DNA from: Anaerolineae bacterium
Lineage (GTDB): Bacteria; Desulfobacterota; Desulfobacteria; Desulfobacterales; ETH-SRB1
Assembly (NCBI GenBank): GCA_035529315.1
Contig: DATKWZ010000034.1
Span: 78,739-142,738 of the forward strand
DNA: 64,000 nt
Direction: 5' to 3'
The translations under genes and the position numbers were made by a program. A model generated the notes under the pieces. It was not told the origin of the DNA and did no database searches. It saw only the letters and a program-made list of their open reading frames with translations. Shown here in pieces: positions 34,619 to 43,322 of this stretch (the first letter of the stretch is position 1; the number at the start of each line of letters is the position of its first letter).

Positions 34619-35680
34619 ATGCAACTGACAATTACAAGATCAGACTCACTTAAACCCAAACCTGATAATTCAAATCTCGGTTTTGGGACTATATTTACCG
34701 ACCATATGTTTAACATGGATTATAATCCTGACAATGGATGGCATAATCCACGAATTGAACCATATACCCCTATTGAAATGGACCCTGCAACCATGGTGCT
34801 CCACTATGGACAGGCGGTATTTGAAGGGTTAAAAGCTTATAAAACCGATTCGGGTGCTGTCCGGTTTTTCAGGCCAAAAGATAATTTCAAGCGGCTGAGC
34901 CGATCCTGCCAAATGCTTTGTATCCCTGAATTTGACGAGGGCTTTGTCTTTGATGCCATGAAACAGTTAATTGCGCTGGAAAAAGACTGGATCCCGGGTG
35001 CGCCGGAAACCTCCCTGTACATAAGGCCGACTGTTATTGCAACAGACCCTTTTCTGGGTGTGCGCGCTTCATATACATACCGTTTCTTTATTATCCTTTC
35101 TCCGGTTGGCGCATATTATCCAGAAGGCTTTAATCCGGTTAAAATCTGGGTGACAAAGAATCATGTCAGGGCTGTACGCGGCGGAATAGGCGAGGCCAAG
35201 GCAGCCGGAAATTATGCGGCAAGTCTATATGCAGGAGAAGAAGCCCACAAAAACGGTTATACACAGGTGCTGTGGCTTGATGGCGTTCACCAGAAGTACA
35301 TTGAGGAGGTCGGGTCTATGAATATATTTTTTGTCATAGATGATGAGTTGGTGACTCCCATGTTAAACGGAAGCATTCTGCCCGGCATTACCAGAGATTC
35401 TGTAATAATTATGGCAAAAAAATGGAATATAAAGGTCAGTGAACGGCAGATCAGCATAGATGATCTGATAGATGCGCACGACTCAGGAAAACTGCAGGAA
35501 ATTTTCGGGTCAGGAACAGCCGCAGTTATTTCGCCTGTTGGTGAAATGAAATACGGCGACAGAGTTATAAATATAGGCGGCGGCAAAGTCGGGCCTATGG
35601 CAAAGAGATTCTATCAGGCAATAACCGATATCCAGTATGGCAGAACAGAAGACACCATGGGATGGATTGAAGAGGTTTAG
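34619..35680 (+). CDS. ilvE: Branched-chain amino acid aminotransferase
   Basis: This 353-residue fold-type IV aminotransferase is of the longer type II BCAT class. Visible features are the HYGQAVFEGLKAY block, the RPxxNxxR-like stretch RPKDNFKRLSRSC, the PLP lysine K194 in GEAKAAGNYA, and EVGSMNIFFV with PGITRDSV downstream. It interconverts leucine, isoleucine and valine with their keto acids. AAGGAG precedes the ATG. It lies between the PPC-domain gene and the uridylyltransferase gene. Confidence 0.95.
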   Translation: MQLTITRSDSLKPKPDNSNLGFGTIFTDHMFNMDYNPDNGWHNPRIEPYTPIEMDPATMVLHYGQAVFEGLKAYKTDSGAVRFFRPKDNFKRLSRSCQMLCIPEFDEGFVFDAMKQLIALEKDWIPGAPETSLYIRPTVIATDPFLGVRASYTYRFFIILSPVGAYYPEGFNPVKIWVTKNHVRAVRGGIGEAKAAGNYAASLYAGEEAHKNGYTQVLWLDGVHQKYIEEVGSMNIFFVIDDELVTPMLNGSILPGITRDSVIIMAKKWNIKVSERQISIDDLIDAHDSGKLQEIFGSGTAAVISPVGEMKYGDRVINIGGGKVGPMAKRFYQAITDIQYGRTEDTMGWIEEV

Positions 35681-35700
35681 ATTTCACCAGGGAGTTTATT

Positions 35701-37095
35701 ATGAAACAAGCTATAACGTCGAACCACCTGCAATCCTTTATTATGAAAATGAAAAAAGAGGAGCTGCCGCCGGCTGTTATTGATACATTTGCTTATTATT
35801 ATCAAAAGGTAGTTGCCGGCGGAACAGGTCTTGTGTTTGATAAAGACATAAGGCCTCTAAATGCGGACGAAATCAAAAGTGCGGATAATATCGGCCAATA
35901 TGCCGATGCAGGGACAAAAGTCTTAAAAAATACCGTGATGATAATATTAAATGGCGGACTTGGCACTACTATGGGCCTTGAAAAGCCAAAATCGATTATC
36001 AGAGTAAAAGATGGAAAAAGCTTTCTTGAGATAATATTAAGGCAGGCTGAAATAAACAATGTCATGCTGTCCTTAATGAATAGCTTTAGCACACATCAGG
36101 ATACCCTTTCTGCTCTATCGCGAATAAACCTGTCCAGCTTTCCCATAATATTTATTCAGAACAAATTTCCCAAGATACTTTGTGACGGGCTTGGCCCTGC
36201 GACATGGCCGCAAAATCCGGACATGGAGTGGAATCCACCCGGCCACGGCGATGTCTATACAGCACTTTATACATCAGGGACATTGCAATATCTGCTTGAC
36301 AGAGAAATAAGATATGCTTTTATCGCCAATTCGGATAACCTGGGCGCTACAATGGATGCTTCCCTTCTTGGTTACTTTTCCGAAAACAGGTTTCCCTTTA
36401 TGATGGAGGTAGCCGAAAGAACGCCGGATGATTTAAAGGGAGGACATATTGCCAGGCATAAAAACGGCAATTTGATTTTGCGTGAAGCAGCCCAGTGTCC
36501 GGGAAATGGATCGGATGCCTTTAGAGATATAAGCAGGTACAGGTATTTCAACACAAACAATATCTGGATCAACCTGCCGGTATTAAAGGAGGTTATTGAA
36601 GAATATGGGATAATCCGTCTTCCAATGATACTGAACCCAAAGACACTTGATCCAAGGGATGAATCCAGCCCAAAAGTATACCATGTCGAAACCGCAATGG
36701 GAGCCGCTATATCCCTTTTTGAAGACACACCGGTGATTAAGGTGCCAAGATCACGTTTTTTTCCTGTCAAAAGCTGCAATGATCTGCTTGCGGTCCGGTC
36801 GGATCGCTTTATTTTTTCAGAAGATCAAACGTTGATTCTAAACCCAAATATGAAATCGGATTTAATCAGGATAAATCTTGATCCAGGATATTATGGGACA
36901 AGAGATAAGTTGAATGAAAGATTTCTTATTGATGGGATACCATCCTTAATTGATTGTGAATCTCTTACAGTAAAAGGGGATATTTTTTTTGAAAAAAACA
37001 TAACAATAAAAGGAAGGGTTGTAATAACAAACAGCGGCAAATCTCCGGCAACAATAAAGGCAGGCTCTATTATAGACAGCGACTTGATTCTGTAA
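35701..37095 (+). CDS. UTP-glucose-1-phosphate uridylyltransferase, eukaryotic-type (UDPGP) family
   Basis: The 464-residue protein belongs to the UDPGP type 1 family rather than the short bacterial GalU. It has NGGLGTTMGLEKPKS near residue 80 (nucleotide loop), NSFSTHQDT, WNPPGHGDVYTAL, and the NSDNLGAT motif near residue 200, followed by a C-terminal left-handed beta-helix (TIKGRVVITNSGKSPA). It forms UDP-glucose from glucose-1-phosphate and UTP for glycan synthesis. AGGGAG supports the ATG. It ends about 115 bases before ffh, with a promoter candidate between. Confidence 0.9.
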   Translation: MKQAITSNHLQSFIMKMKKEELPPAVIDTFAYYYQKVVAGGTGLVFDKDIRPLNADEIKSADNIGQYADAGTKVLKNTVMIILNGGLGTTMGLEKPKSIIRVKDGKSFLEIILRQAEINNVMLSLMNSFSTHQDTLSALSRINLSSFPIIFIQNKFPKILCDGLGPATWPQNPDMEWNPPGHGDVYTALYTSGTLQYLLDREIRYAFIANSDNLGATMDASLLGYFSENRFPFMMEVAERTPDDLKGGHIARHKNGNLILREAAQCPGNGSDAFRDISRYRYFNTNNIWINLPVLKEVIEEYGIIRLPMILNPKTLDPRDESSPKVYHVETAMGAAISLFEDTPVIKVPRSRFFPVKSCNDLLAVRSDRFIFSEDQTLILNPNMKSDLIRINLDPGYYGTRDKLNERFLIDGIPSLIDCESLTVKGDIFFEKNITIKGRVVITNSGKSPATIKAGSIIDSDLIL

Positions 37096-37147
37096 TTAGC
37101 GGCTGAATGAAAAGACCCCTGTGGCGGTTAAATATGAGCCTTTTTCC

Positions 37148-37176
37148 TTGACATAATATAATCATCCCATTAAATT
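37148..37176 (+). promoter_or_regulatory. Candidate promoter for the ffh-rpsP cluster
   Basis: A perfect TTGACA (37148-37153), a 17-base spacer and TAAATT (37171-37176, 4 of 6) lie about 36 bases before the ffh ATG. Initiation would fall near 37183. Confidence 0.5.
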
Positions 37177-37211
37177 GAAAGTTTACTAATAATCATTCTT
37201 TGGATATATTT

Positions 37212-38540
37212 ATGTTTGATAATTTAACCGACAAGCTTACATTTGTATTTAAAAAGCTAAAAGGACACGGCAAATTAACGGAAAAAAATATTGAAGAGGG
37301 CTTGAAAGAGATCCGTATAGCCCTTCTTGAGGCCGATGTTCACTATAAAGTCGTAAAAAAACTGATTGCAGACATAAAGGATCGAGCCATCGGTCAGGAG
37401 GTCATGGCAAGTCTGACACCCGGCCAGCAGGTTGTAAAAATAGTTAATGATGAGCTGACACAGCTTATGGGTTCCAGTTATGAGGACTTGCGCCTGTCTG
37501 GTTCGCATCCGGTGTCTATTATGCTGGTGGGCCTGCAGGGTTCCGGCAAAACAACTACAGCAGGCAAGTTGTCTGTTTTATTAAGGAAAAGAGGGAGAAA
37601 ACCGTATCTGGTTCCGGCAGATGTTTATCGCCCGGCAGCTATTGATCAGCTAAGAAAAATAGGAGAGCAACTCGCTATCCCTGTATTCCCGTCAAGCGTG
37701 GAAATGGATCCTGTTCAAGTTTGCAGGGAGGCCAGGGCAGCAGCACATAAGGAAGGGTATGACACTCTGCTGATAGATACTGCGGGACGCCTGCATATTG
37801 ATGACAAGTTGATGGCAGAGCTTTTACATATAAAGGAGGCTGTTCAGCCATCGGACATACTCCTTGTAGCTGATGCAATGACAGGACAGGATGCTGTTAA
37901 TATCGCAAAATCATTTGATCAGGCTCTTGATGTCAGCGGCGTTATTCTTACCAAGATGGATGGTGATGCCCGTGGCGGAGCAGCTATTTCCATCAAGTTA
38001 ATAACAGGCAAACCCATAAAATTCATAGGGGTTGGTGAAAAGCTCAGCGACCTGGAAACCTTTCATCCGGACAGGGTGTCCTCAAAAATACTGGGCATGG
38101 GCGATGTCCTTACAATTATTGAAAAAGCCCAGTCAATGATTGATCATGAAAAGGCGGTTGAGCTTGAAAAGAAGCTTAGAAAAAGCCAATTTACATTAGA
38201 TGACTTTTGTGATCAGATGGTTCAAATACGCAAGATGGGCTCACTTGACGATCTTTTAAAAATGATGCCGGGTGGCAACAGCAAACAGCTCAAAAATCTT
38301 AAGTTAGATGAAAAGGAGTTTGTCAGAGCCGAAGCTATCATTAATTCAATGACGCTTCAGGAACGGTGTCAACATACAATAATAAATGGGCAGCGACGAA
38401 AAAGAATCGCTAAAGGCAGCGGAACAACTGTTCAGGATATAAACAGGCTGCTTAAAAATTATACCCAGATTATGAAAATGATTAAAAAATACAGCAAAGG
38501 CGGTATGCGCGGTATAAGCCGTGGCATGTTGCCGATTTAA
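37212..38540 (+). CDS. ffh: Signal recognition particle protein Ffh
   Basis: This 442-residue GTPase has an N domain, the G1 loop GLQGSGKTTTAGKL (about residue 100), VPADVYRPAAIDQL, DTAGRLHID, TKMDGDARGG and GVGEK, then the methionine-rich M domain (MGSLDDLLKMMPGG, RRKRIAKGSGT) that binds 4.5S RNA and signal peptides. A TTG at 37200 lies upstream; the ATG at 37212, after TTTGGATA, gives the family start MFDNLTDKL. rpsP follows in 12 bases. It targets membrane proteins co-translationally. Confidence 0.97.
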   Translation: MFDNLTDKLTFVFKKLKGHGKLTEKNIEEGLKEIRIALLEADVHYKVVKKLIADIKDRAIGQEVMASLTPGQQVVKIVNDELTQLMGSSYEDLRLSGSHPVSIMLVGLQGSGKTTTAGKLSVLLRKRGRKPYLVPADVYRPAAIDQLRKIGEQLAIPVFPSSVEMDPVQVCREARAAAHKEGYDTLLIDTAGRLHIDDKLMAELLHIKEAVQPSDILLVADAMTGQDAVNIAKSFDQALDVSGVILTKMDGDARGGAAISIKLITGKPIKFIGVGEKLSDLETFHPDRVSSKILGMGDVLTIIEKAQSMIDHEKAVELEKKLRKSQFTLDDFCDQMVQIRKMGSLDDLLKMMPGGNSKQLKNLKLDEKEFVRAEAIINSMTLQERCQHTIINGQRRKRIAKGSGTTVQDINRLLKNYTQIMKMIKKYSKGGMRGISRGMLPI

Positions 38541-38552
38541 AGGAGAAAAGAG

Positions 38553-38783
38553 ATGTCGGTTAAAATCAGGCTGGCCAGGTTTGGCGCAAAAAAAAGACCA
38601 ATTTATCGAATCGTTGTAGCTGACAGTAAAAGTCCAAGGGATGGCAAGTTCCTGGAAACCGTCGGCACGTATAATCCATTGCTTGATCCTGTTGAGGTTT
38701 CATTCAAGGGTGAGCGTGTAAAGTACTGGATAGATCACGGAGCTATTCTTACAGACACGGTGAAAAATCTTTTTAAAAAATAA
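38553..38783 (+). CDS. rpsP: 30S ribosomal protein bS16
   Basis: A 76-residue protein beginning [20 protein letters not shown], the classical S16 start, with the LGTYNPL-equivalent [10 protein letters not shown] and a terminal helix. It binds 16S rRNA and aids 30S assembly. AAAGGAG lies correctly before the ATG. It keeps the widespread order ffh-rpsP-khpA-rimM-trmD-rplS. Confidence 0.97.
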   Translation: MSVKIRLARFGAKKRPIYRIVVADSKSPRDGKFLETVGTYNPLLDPVEVSFKGERVKYWIDHGAILTDTVKNLFKK

Positions 38784-38814
38784 GATTTTTTTTTGCAAAT
38801 AAGGAGACGGAGCT

Positions 38815-39045
38815 ATGAAAGATCTGATAAAATACATTGCACAAGCGCTGGTTGAGAATTCGGATCAGGTAGAGGTTTCAGAGGTAGAGGGTAACCAGAC
38901 CTCGGTTTTGGAACTTAAAGTAGCTAAAGAGGATTTAGGCAAAGTTATCGGTAAGCAAGGCCGTACCGCACGGGCAATGCGTACTATATTAAGCGCTGCT
39001 TCCGCAAAGATAAAAAAACGCACGGTCCTTGAAATCATAGAATAA
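38815..39045 (+). CDS. khpA: KH-domain RNA-binding protein KhpA
   Basis: A 76-residue single KH type II domain with the nucleic-acid binding GxxG loop in [15 protein letters not shown] (about 47-61). KhpA-type proteins bind RNA, and in some bacteria they affect cell length and RNA turnover. It sits between rpsP and rimM, the standard place. AAGGAG precedes the ATG, and rimM starts 4 bases after the stop. Confidence 0.94.
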   Translation: MKDLIKYIAQALVENSDQVEVSEVEGNQTSVLELKVAKEDLGKVIGKQGRTARAMRTILSAASAKIKKRTVLEIIE

Positions 39046-39049
39046 AACC

Positions 39050-39559
39050 GTGGAAGAAACCGACCTGCTTCTTATTGGAAAGATCGTTGGCCTTCATGGC
39101 CTTAAGGGAACCCTCAAGGTCTTTTCCTATGCTGAGTCTTTATCCGCTTTTAAGCCAGGCGGTTTAATTCTCGTAAGAGATGGTAAAAGCCGGGACAAAA
39201 CCTATGTAATACAGTGGGTTAAGCCCCATACACGAACTATTCTTTTATCTCTTAAAGGGGTGGATGACTGTGATATGCCTGAAACCCTTGTCGGGTCCGA
39301 TCTTTTTATTGAAAAAGCAAAGCTTCCGAAACTTAAAGGCGAGTCATATTACTGGATTGATATTATAGGGCTTTCTGTTTATACAATCGATGAAAAATTT
39401 ATCGGCCGCGTTGAATCGATAATTCCTACAGGAAGCAATGATGTCTATGTCGTAAAAAACAATGATGATGAAATACTTATTCCAGGTATCGAATCCGTGG
39501 TTAAGGAAATCGATCTTAAACAGAAAATCATGCGGGTTGACCTGCCTGAAGGTTTGTAA
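39050..39559 (+). CDS. rimM: 16S rRNA processing protein RimM
   Basis: This 169-residue protein has the RimM N-terminal barrel (GKIVGLHGLKGTLKVFSY) and a C-terminal PRC-barrel domain (YYWIDIIGLSVYTID, VYVVKNNDDEILIP, MRVDLPEGL). It binds S19 and assists maturation of the 30S head. It starts with GTG four bases after khpA. Length and motifs are typical. Confidence 0.95.
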   Translation: MEETDLLLIGKIVGLHGLKGTLKVFSYAESLSAFKPGGLILVRDGKSRDKTYVIQWVKPHTRTILLSLKGVDDCDMPETLVGSDLFIEKAKLPKLKGESYYWIDIIGLSVYTIDEKFIGRVESIIPTGSNDVYVVKNNDDEILIPGIESVVKEIDLKQKIMRVDLPEGL

Positions 39560-39574
39560 CGAGATCTTTGACAA

Positions 39575-40366
39575 GTGATTAATTTTATTGCTCTTACTAT
39601 TTTCCCGGAAATGTTTGATTCGTTTCGGAGTTATGGGATTATTAGAAGGGGGATAGAACAAAAGAAGATTAGTGTTTCAACTATAAATATCAGGGATTTT
39701 GCAGAAGGCAAACACAGGGTTACTGATGACAGGCCTTATGGCGGCGGTTGCGGAATGGTTATGAAGCCTGAGCCCCTGGCAGGAGCTATCCGGGCTGCCA
39801 GAAAGAAAGCTCCATCGGCGAAAACCATACTGTTGACTCCTCAGGGGCGTGTTTTTAATCAAAATATTGCTTGTGAACTTGCATCGTTTGAAGGGCTTAT
39901 CCTTGTATGCGGTCGCTACGAGGGGATTGATGAACGGATTTGTCACGATTTCATAGATTATGAAATTTCAATCGGTGATTATGTGCTCACGGGCGGAGAG
40001 CCGGCAGCCATGGTTGTTATTGATGCGACGGCAAGATTAATCCCGGGCATGCTTGGCGGCAAAGATTCAGCGGAAAATGATTCATTTTCAAACGGTCTCC
40101 TGGAATATGCGCAATATACAAGACCGAGAACCTTTGAAGGGTCTGAAGTCCCGGAAGTGTTGCTGTCGGGTAATCACATGGAAATTGAAAAATGGAGGCT
40201 TGAAGCATCTTTGATACGCACCTTCCTGAAAAGAAAAGACCTTTTGGAGAAAAGGCCTGTAAGCAAAAATGAGGTTGAAATTTTAGAAAAATGGCGCCGA
40301 GATATTGAAAAAATCATACATGCCAAATCTTTACGTAGCCCTGACGCATTATCCGGTAGTAAATAA
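39575..40366 (+). CDS. trmD: tRNA (guanine-37-N1)-methyltransferase
   Basis: The 263-residue SPOUT methylase has the TrmD knot motifs: FPEMFDSFRSYGIIRRG near the start, DDRPYGGGCGMV, CGRYEGIDERI (about 110-120) and GDYVLTGGEPAAMV. It methylates G37 of several tRNAs with S-adenosylmethionine and prevents frameshifting. The start is GTG at 39575, 15 bases after rimM. The 3' end overlaps the following methylase gene by 47 bases. Confidence 0.96.
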   Translation: MINFIALTIFPEMFDSFRSYGIIRRGIEQKKISVSTINIRDFAEGKHRVTDDRPYGGGCGMVMKPEPLAGAIRAARKKAPSAKTILLTPQGRVFNQNIACELASFEGLILVCGRYEGIDERICHDFIDYEISIGDYVLTGGEPAAMVVIDATARLIPGMLGGKDSAENDSFSNGLLEYAQYTRPRTFEGSEVPEVLLSGNHMEIEKWRLEASLIRTFLKRKDLLEKRPVSKNEVEILEKWRRDIEKIIHAKSLRSPDALSGSK

Positions 40367-40877
40367 GAATGGCAGCACAATAGTTTCTGCCGTGACAAAC
40401 CTTGATCTGCACGATATGTCAAGAGCGGCAAAAACATACGGTGTGCAATCATTATATATTATAACCCCTCTATCGGATCAGAAGGGGCTTGTTGAGAAGA
40501 TAGTTTCACACTGGCTAAGCGGATACGGCTCAATATATAATCCCCAAAGGGGGAAAGCCCTTGAACTGATCTGTATAAAAGACTCATTGGATGATGTCAT
40601 AGACCATATTTGCAGCAATGGTGAAGGGGCGCCAAAAATCGTTGCTACTTGCGCCAGGGATAGTCATCGCAGCATAAATTTTGGAAAGTTTCGTGAAATG
40701 CTTAAAAGCGGCAAGCCCTATCTGTTGGTTTTTGGCACAGCATGGGGGCTGTCGGAAGATTTTATTGCCGGCGCCGACTACATACTTGAACCGATTAAGG
40801 GTAATACCGGCTACAATCACCTTTCGGTTCGGTCCGCGGCATCCATTATACTTGATAGACTTATGGGAGATAATTAA
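40320..40877 (+). CDS. Predicted SAM-dependent RNA methyltransferase (RNA_Me_trans family)
   Basis: The 185-residue protein belongs to the SPOUT-like RNA_Me_trans family. It starts MPNLYVALTHYPVVNKNG, has DLHDMSRAAKTYGV and ends in the knot region LLVFGTAWGLSEDF...GYNHLSVRSAASIILDRL. Members commonly lie between trmD and rplS, as here. The RNA target is not known. The ATG at 40320 matches the family start; it overlaps trmD by 47 bases, with no clear ribosome site, which suggests coupling. Confidence 0.87.
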   Translation: MPNLYVALTHYPVVNKNGSTIVSAVTNLDLHDMSRAAKTYGVQSLYIITPLSDQKGLVEKIVSHWLSGYGSIYNPQRGKALELICIKDSLDDVIDHICSNGEGAPKIVATCARDSHRSINFGKFREMLKSGKPYLLVFGTAWGLSEDFIAGADYILEPIKGNTGYNHLSVRSAASIILDRLMGDN

Positions 40878-40947
40878 AAAAATCGTAAAGAAAGAACCGG
40901 CTATATACAAAAATCCAAACAGATTATAATTACGGAAGGATATTATT

Positions 40948-41298
40948 ATGCAAACAATAGAACAGATAGAAAGAGAAATGATGCGGTTTGATTTGCCTGC
41001 TTTTGCTCCAGGAGATACTGTTAAGGTATATGTCAAGATAAAGGAGGGCGACAAAGAGCGCATTCAGGCTTTTCAGGGGGTTGTGATAAGCAAACGCAAA
41101 GGCAGAAGTAACGCTACATTTACGGTACGCAAGGTTTCGTACGGTATAGGCGTTGAGCGTATCTTCCCTTTCCATTCACCGCTTATCGATAAGATCGAGG
41201 TTGTTTCCAAAGGCCGTGTGAGGCGTGCAAAGATCTATTATCTGCGTAAACTAAGAGGAAAGGCCTCCAGAATAAAGGAACGGCGTTTCAACCAATAG
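40948..41298 (+). CDS. rplS: 50S ribosomal protein bL19
   Basis: This 116-residue protein matches L19 from end to end: [42 protein letters not shown] [27 protein letters not shown] and [17 protein letters not shown]. It lies at the 30S-50S interface. A good GGAAGGA site precedes the ATG. Confidence 0.97.
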   Translation: MQTIEQIEREMMRFDLPAFAPGDTVKVYVKIKEGDKERIQAFQGVVISKRKGRSNATFTVRKVSYGIGVERIFPFHSPLIDKIEVVSKGRVRRAKIYYLRKLRGKASRIKERRFNQ

Positions 41299-41304
41299 CC
41301 TTAT

Positions 41305-41916
41305 ATGGACTCCATGAAACCGGACCAGTGGTTTTTTGAAAAAAAAAGTATTGAAAAGGGGTTTGCAACAGTCGCGGGTATTGATGAAGCCGGCCGCGGC
41401 CCCCTGGCAGGGCCTGTTGTTTCCGCAGCAGTTATACTGCCCTCCTCTTTTCAGGTTTCAGGTATAAAAGATTCAAAAAAATTAACGCCGGGGAAAAGAG
41501 CCTATCTATATGAAAAGATTTATGAGCATGCAATATCCATAGGTATAGGAATAGTTGACTCGATAGAAATAGATCGTATCAATATACTTAAGGCATCACT
41601 CATGTCGATGGCAATGTCTGTTGACAATCTTAACCCCCAACCGGATTATCTTCTTATTGACGGCAAATTCCGAATATCTTCAAACCTGCCACAGGAGCCG
41701 GTTATCAGAGGTGATTCTCTGAGCATCTCTATTGCCGCTGCCTCAATTATTGCCAAGGTAACCCGAGATCAGCTTATGGTGATATATCACAATTATTATC
41801 CGGAGTTTGAATTCGCCAGGCACAAAGGGTATCCAACCAAGGCTCATAAAGAGGCCATCAGGAAATTCGGCCCCTGTCCCATACACAGACGTAGTTTTAA
41901 GGGGGTTCTGAGCTGA
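41305..41916 (+). CDS. rnhB: Ribonuclease HII
   Basis: The 203-residue enzyme carries the RNase HII signatures GIDEAGRGPLAGPVVSAAV (catalytic D and E, about 26-29), DSKKLTP, LLIDGK and SIIAKVTRD, and ends in HRRSF. It removes RNA from RNA-DNA hybrids and single ribonucleotides. It follows rplS by 6 bases. Its stop at 41914-41916 directly abuts the convergent GAPDH-like gene. Confidence 0.95.
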   Translation: MDSMKPDQWFFEKKSIEKGFATVAGIDEAGRGPLAGPVVSAAVILPSSFQVSGIKDSKKLTPGKRAYLYEKIYEHAISIGIGIVDSIEIDRINILKASLMSMAMSVDNLNPQPDYLLIDGKFRISSNLPQEPVIRGDSLSISIAAASIIAKVTRDQLMVIYHNYYPEFEFARHKGYPTKAHKEAIRKFGPCPIHRRSFKGVLS

Positions 41917-43167
41917 TTACATGTTCTCAGCTATTGAAACTATCCTGTCCCCCAGCAGATTAACATAGCTGGCCATTTCATTATCATACCATCCATATAT
42001 AACAGCCTGAGTTACCGGTATTTTGACGACCGTGTTTTTTAGCGAAGATATGATATCTTTTTCCAGTTCCGGCGCATTTTTTAGATCTATTGTCACATTT
42101 GCCGTGCGGGTATGTGTTTCATGGCCCTCAATAACGGTCGCAACCAGGGGCATGCCGATTATATCCCCGGAAACATTCTGCTTATCCGTATAATAGAGAT
42201 ATCCCCTTGGATCATCTGATGCAGCCTGCCTGTATATATTGTTGATTAATTCCCTCCTTATCGATTTGCCGGACAATTCCTCATGGAGATTAAGAACAAG
42301 AATGATAAGGGAGCCTGTATTGGTGGGTATTCTAACCGACTCCGCAATTAATCCTATCTGCTCCATTTCAGGCATAACAAGCCTGAGTGTATTGACGGCG
42401 CCGGTTGTGGTAAGGATAATGTTATTCATTACGCTTCTGTTTTTTCTCAGATCAATTGATCCTGTTTTCGGCAGCCTGTCAAGGACCTGCTGTGAACCGG
42501 TGGCCGCGTGTACACTAGCCATTGAGGCTGAGAGTATCTTGTTGGCGCCGAAATAATTGAGAAGAGGTTTTATCATATGGGCAAGGCATGTAGTAGTACA
42601 GGATGCATTTGATACAATCTTATGGCGCCTTGGATCATAATCATCATCATTTATACCCATTACGGTTGTCACTGCATCCTCGGGCATGGCAAGCCCTTTA
42701 TCCTCGATGTTAAAGGGGGCGGAGACTATCACCCTTTCTGCCCCTGATTCGATATGTCCGCGCACCGACCCTTTGGGATGTTCCGGCGGAAGAGTCGGAT
42801 CAATAAATTGTCCGGTAGTATCTACCACCAGCTTTACTCCGTGCTCTCTCCAGTTTATTTCGCCCGGATTTCTTGCGGTTCTTAAAAACTTTACCTTTAT
42901 CCCATCGATTATCATCAAGCCGCTTTTTTCATCCAGATTTTCAATAAAAGGTTTGGCCTTATAACCGTACAAGTAGACATGAAATAAGCCGTAAGTTGAA
43001 TCTCTTTCCACATAATGCGCAATATCCTCAAGGGATGTGCCGACCTTGCGACCAACATTTACCACAATTTCATTAAAATATTTTCGCCCGATATTATGCC
43101 ATAAGGTAAGCTTTCCAATTCTGCCAAAGCCGTTTATCCCAAGCTTTAACCCTTTGTCCTCGTACAT
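41917..43167 (-). CDS. Divergent glyceraldehyde-3-phosphate dehydrogenase family protein
   Basis: This 416-residue protein is about 80 residues longer than ordinary GAPDH but keeps the core: GINGFGRIG (9-17), catalytic C190 in SNASCTTTC, the partner H220 in SVHAATGSQ, and NEMASYVN near the end. The nicotinamide-adenine selecting aspartate (usual IND) is replaced by NVG at 37-39, the usual CTTN reads CTTT, and TGAAKAV reads TGAVNTL. Cofactor or substrate use may therefore differ from the glycolytic enzyme. GGAGGGATGA precedes the ATG. It is convergent with rnhB and separated from the dikinase-like gene by 154 bp of palindromic DNA. Confidence 0.85.
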   Translation of the reverse strand: MYEDKGLKLGINGFGRIGKLTLWHNIGRKYFNEIVVNVGRKVGTSLEDIAHYVERDSTYGLFHVYLYGYKAKPFIENLDEKSGLMIIDGIKVKFLRTARNPGEINWREHGVKLVVDTTGQFIDPTLPPEHPKGSVRGHIESGAERVIVSAPFNIEDKGLAMPEDAVTTVMGINDDDYDPRRHKIVSNASCTTTCLAHMIKPLLNYFGANKILSASMASVHAATGSQQVLDRLPKTGSIDLRKNRSVMNNIILTTTGAVNTLRLVMPEMEQIGLIAESVRIPTNTGSLIILVLNLHEELSGKSIRRELINNIYRQAASDDPRGYLYYTDKQNVSGDIIGMPLVATVIEGHETHTRTANVTIDLKNAPELEKDIISSLKNTVVKIPVTQAVIYGWYDNEMASYVNLLGDRIVSIAENM

Positions 43168-43200
43168 TCATCCCTCCTTGATTGTCTATCCCTTAACTTT

Positions 43201-43322
43201 GACGAATTCGTAAAAAGTCAAAACATCACTTTTTACAAGACGTGTTAAGTATTTGATATTAAAGTTAAATGTCTTATCTTAACACTTAACACCCGATGAA
43301 TTCGGCTTTTTACGAATTCATC
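43201..43322. repeat. Palindrome-rich spacer with two GAATTCGTAAAAAG copies
   Basis: GACGAATTCGTAAAAAGTC (43201-43219) is mirrored by GGCTTTTTACGAATTCATC (43304-43322). Inside, GTGTTAAGTATTTGATA (43242-43258) mirrors TATCTTAACACTTAACAC (43275-43292). The right end, 43295-43322, is itself a perfect 10-bp hairpin overlapping the stop codon of the dikinase-like gene. Confidence 0.75.

Noticed and set aside
43295..43322. Rho-independent terminator after the dikinase-like gene
   Set aside because: The stem is good, but it is AT-rich and not followed by a U tract on the coding strand; treated as a repeat.
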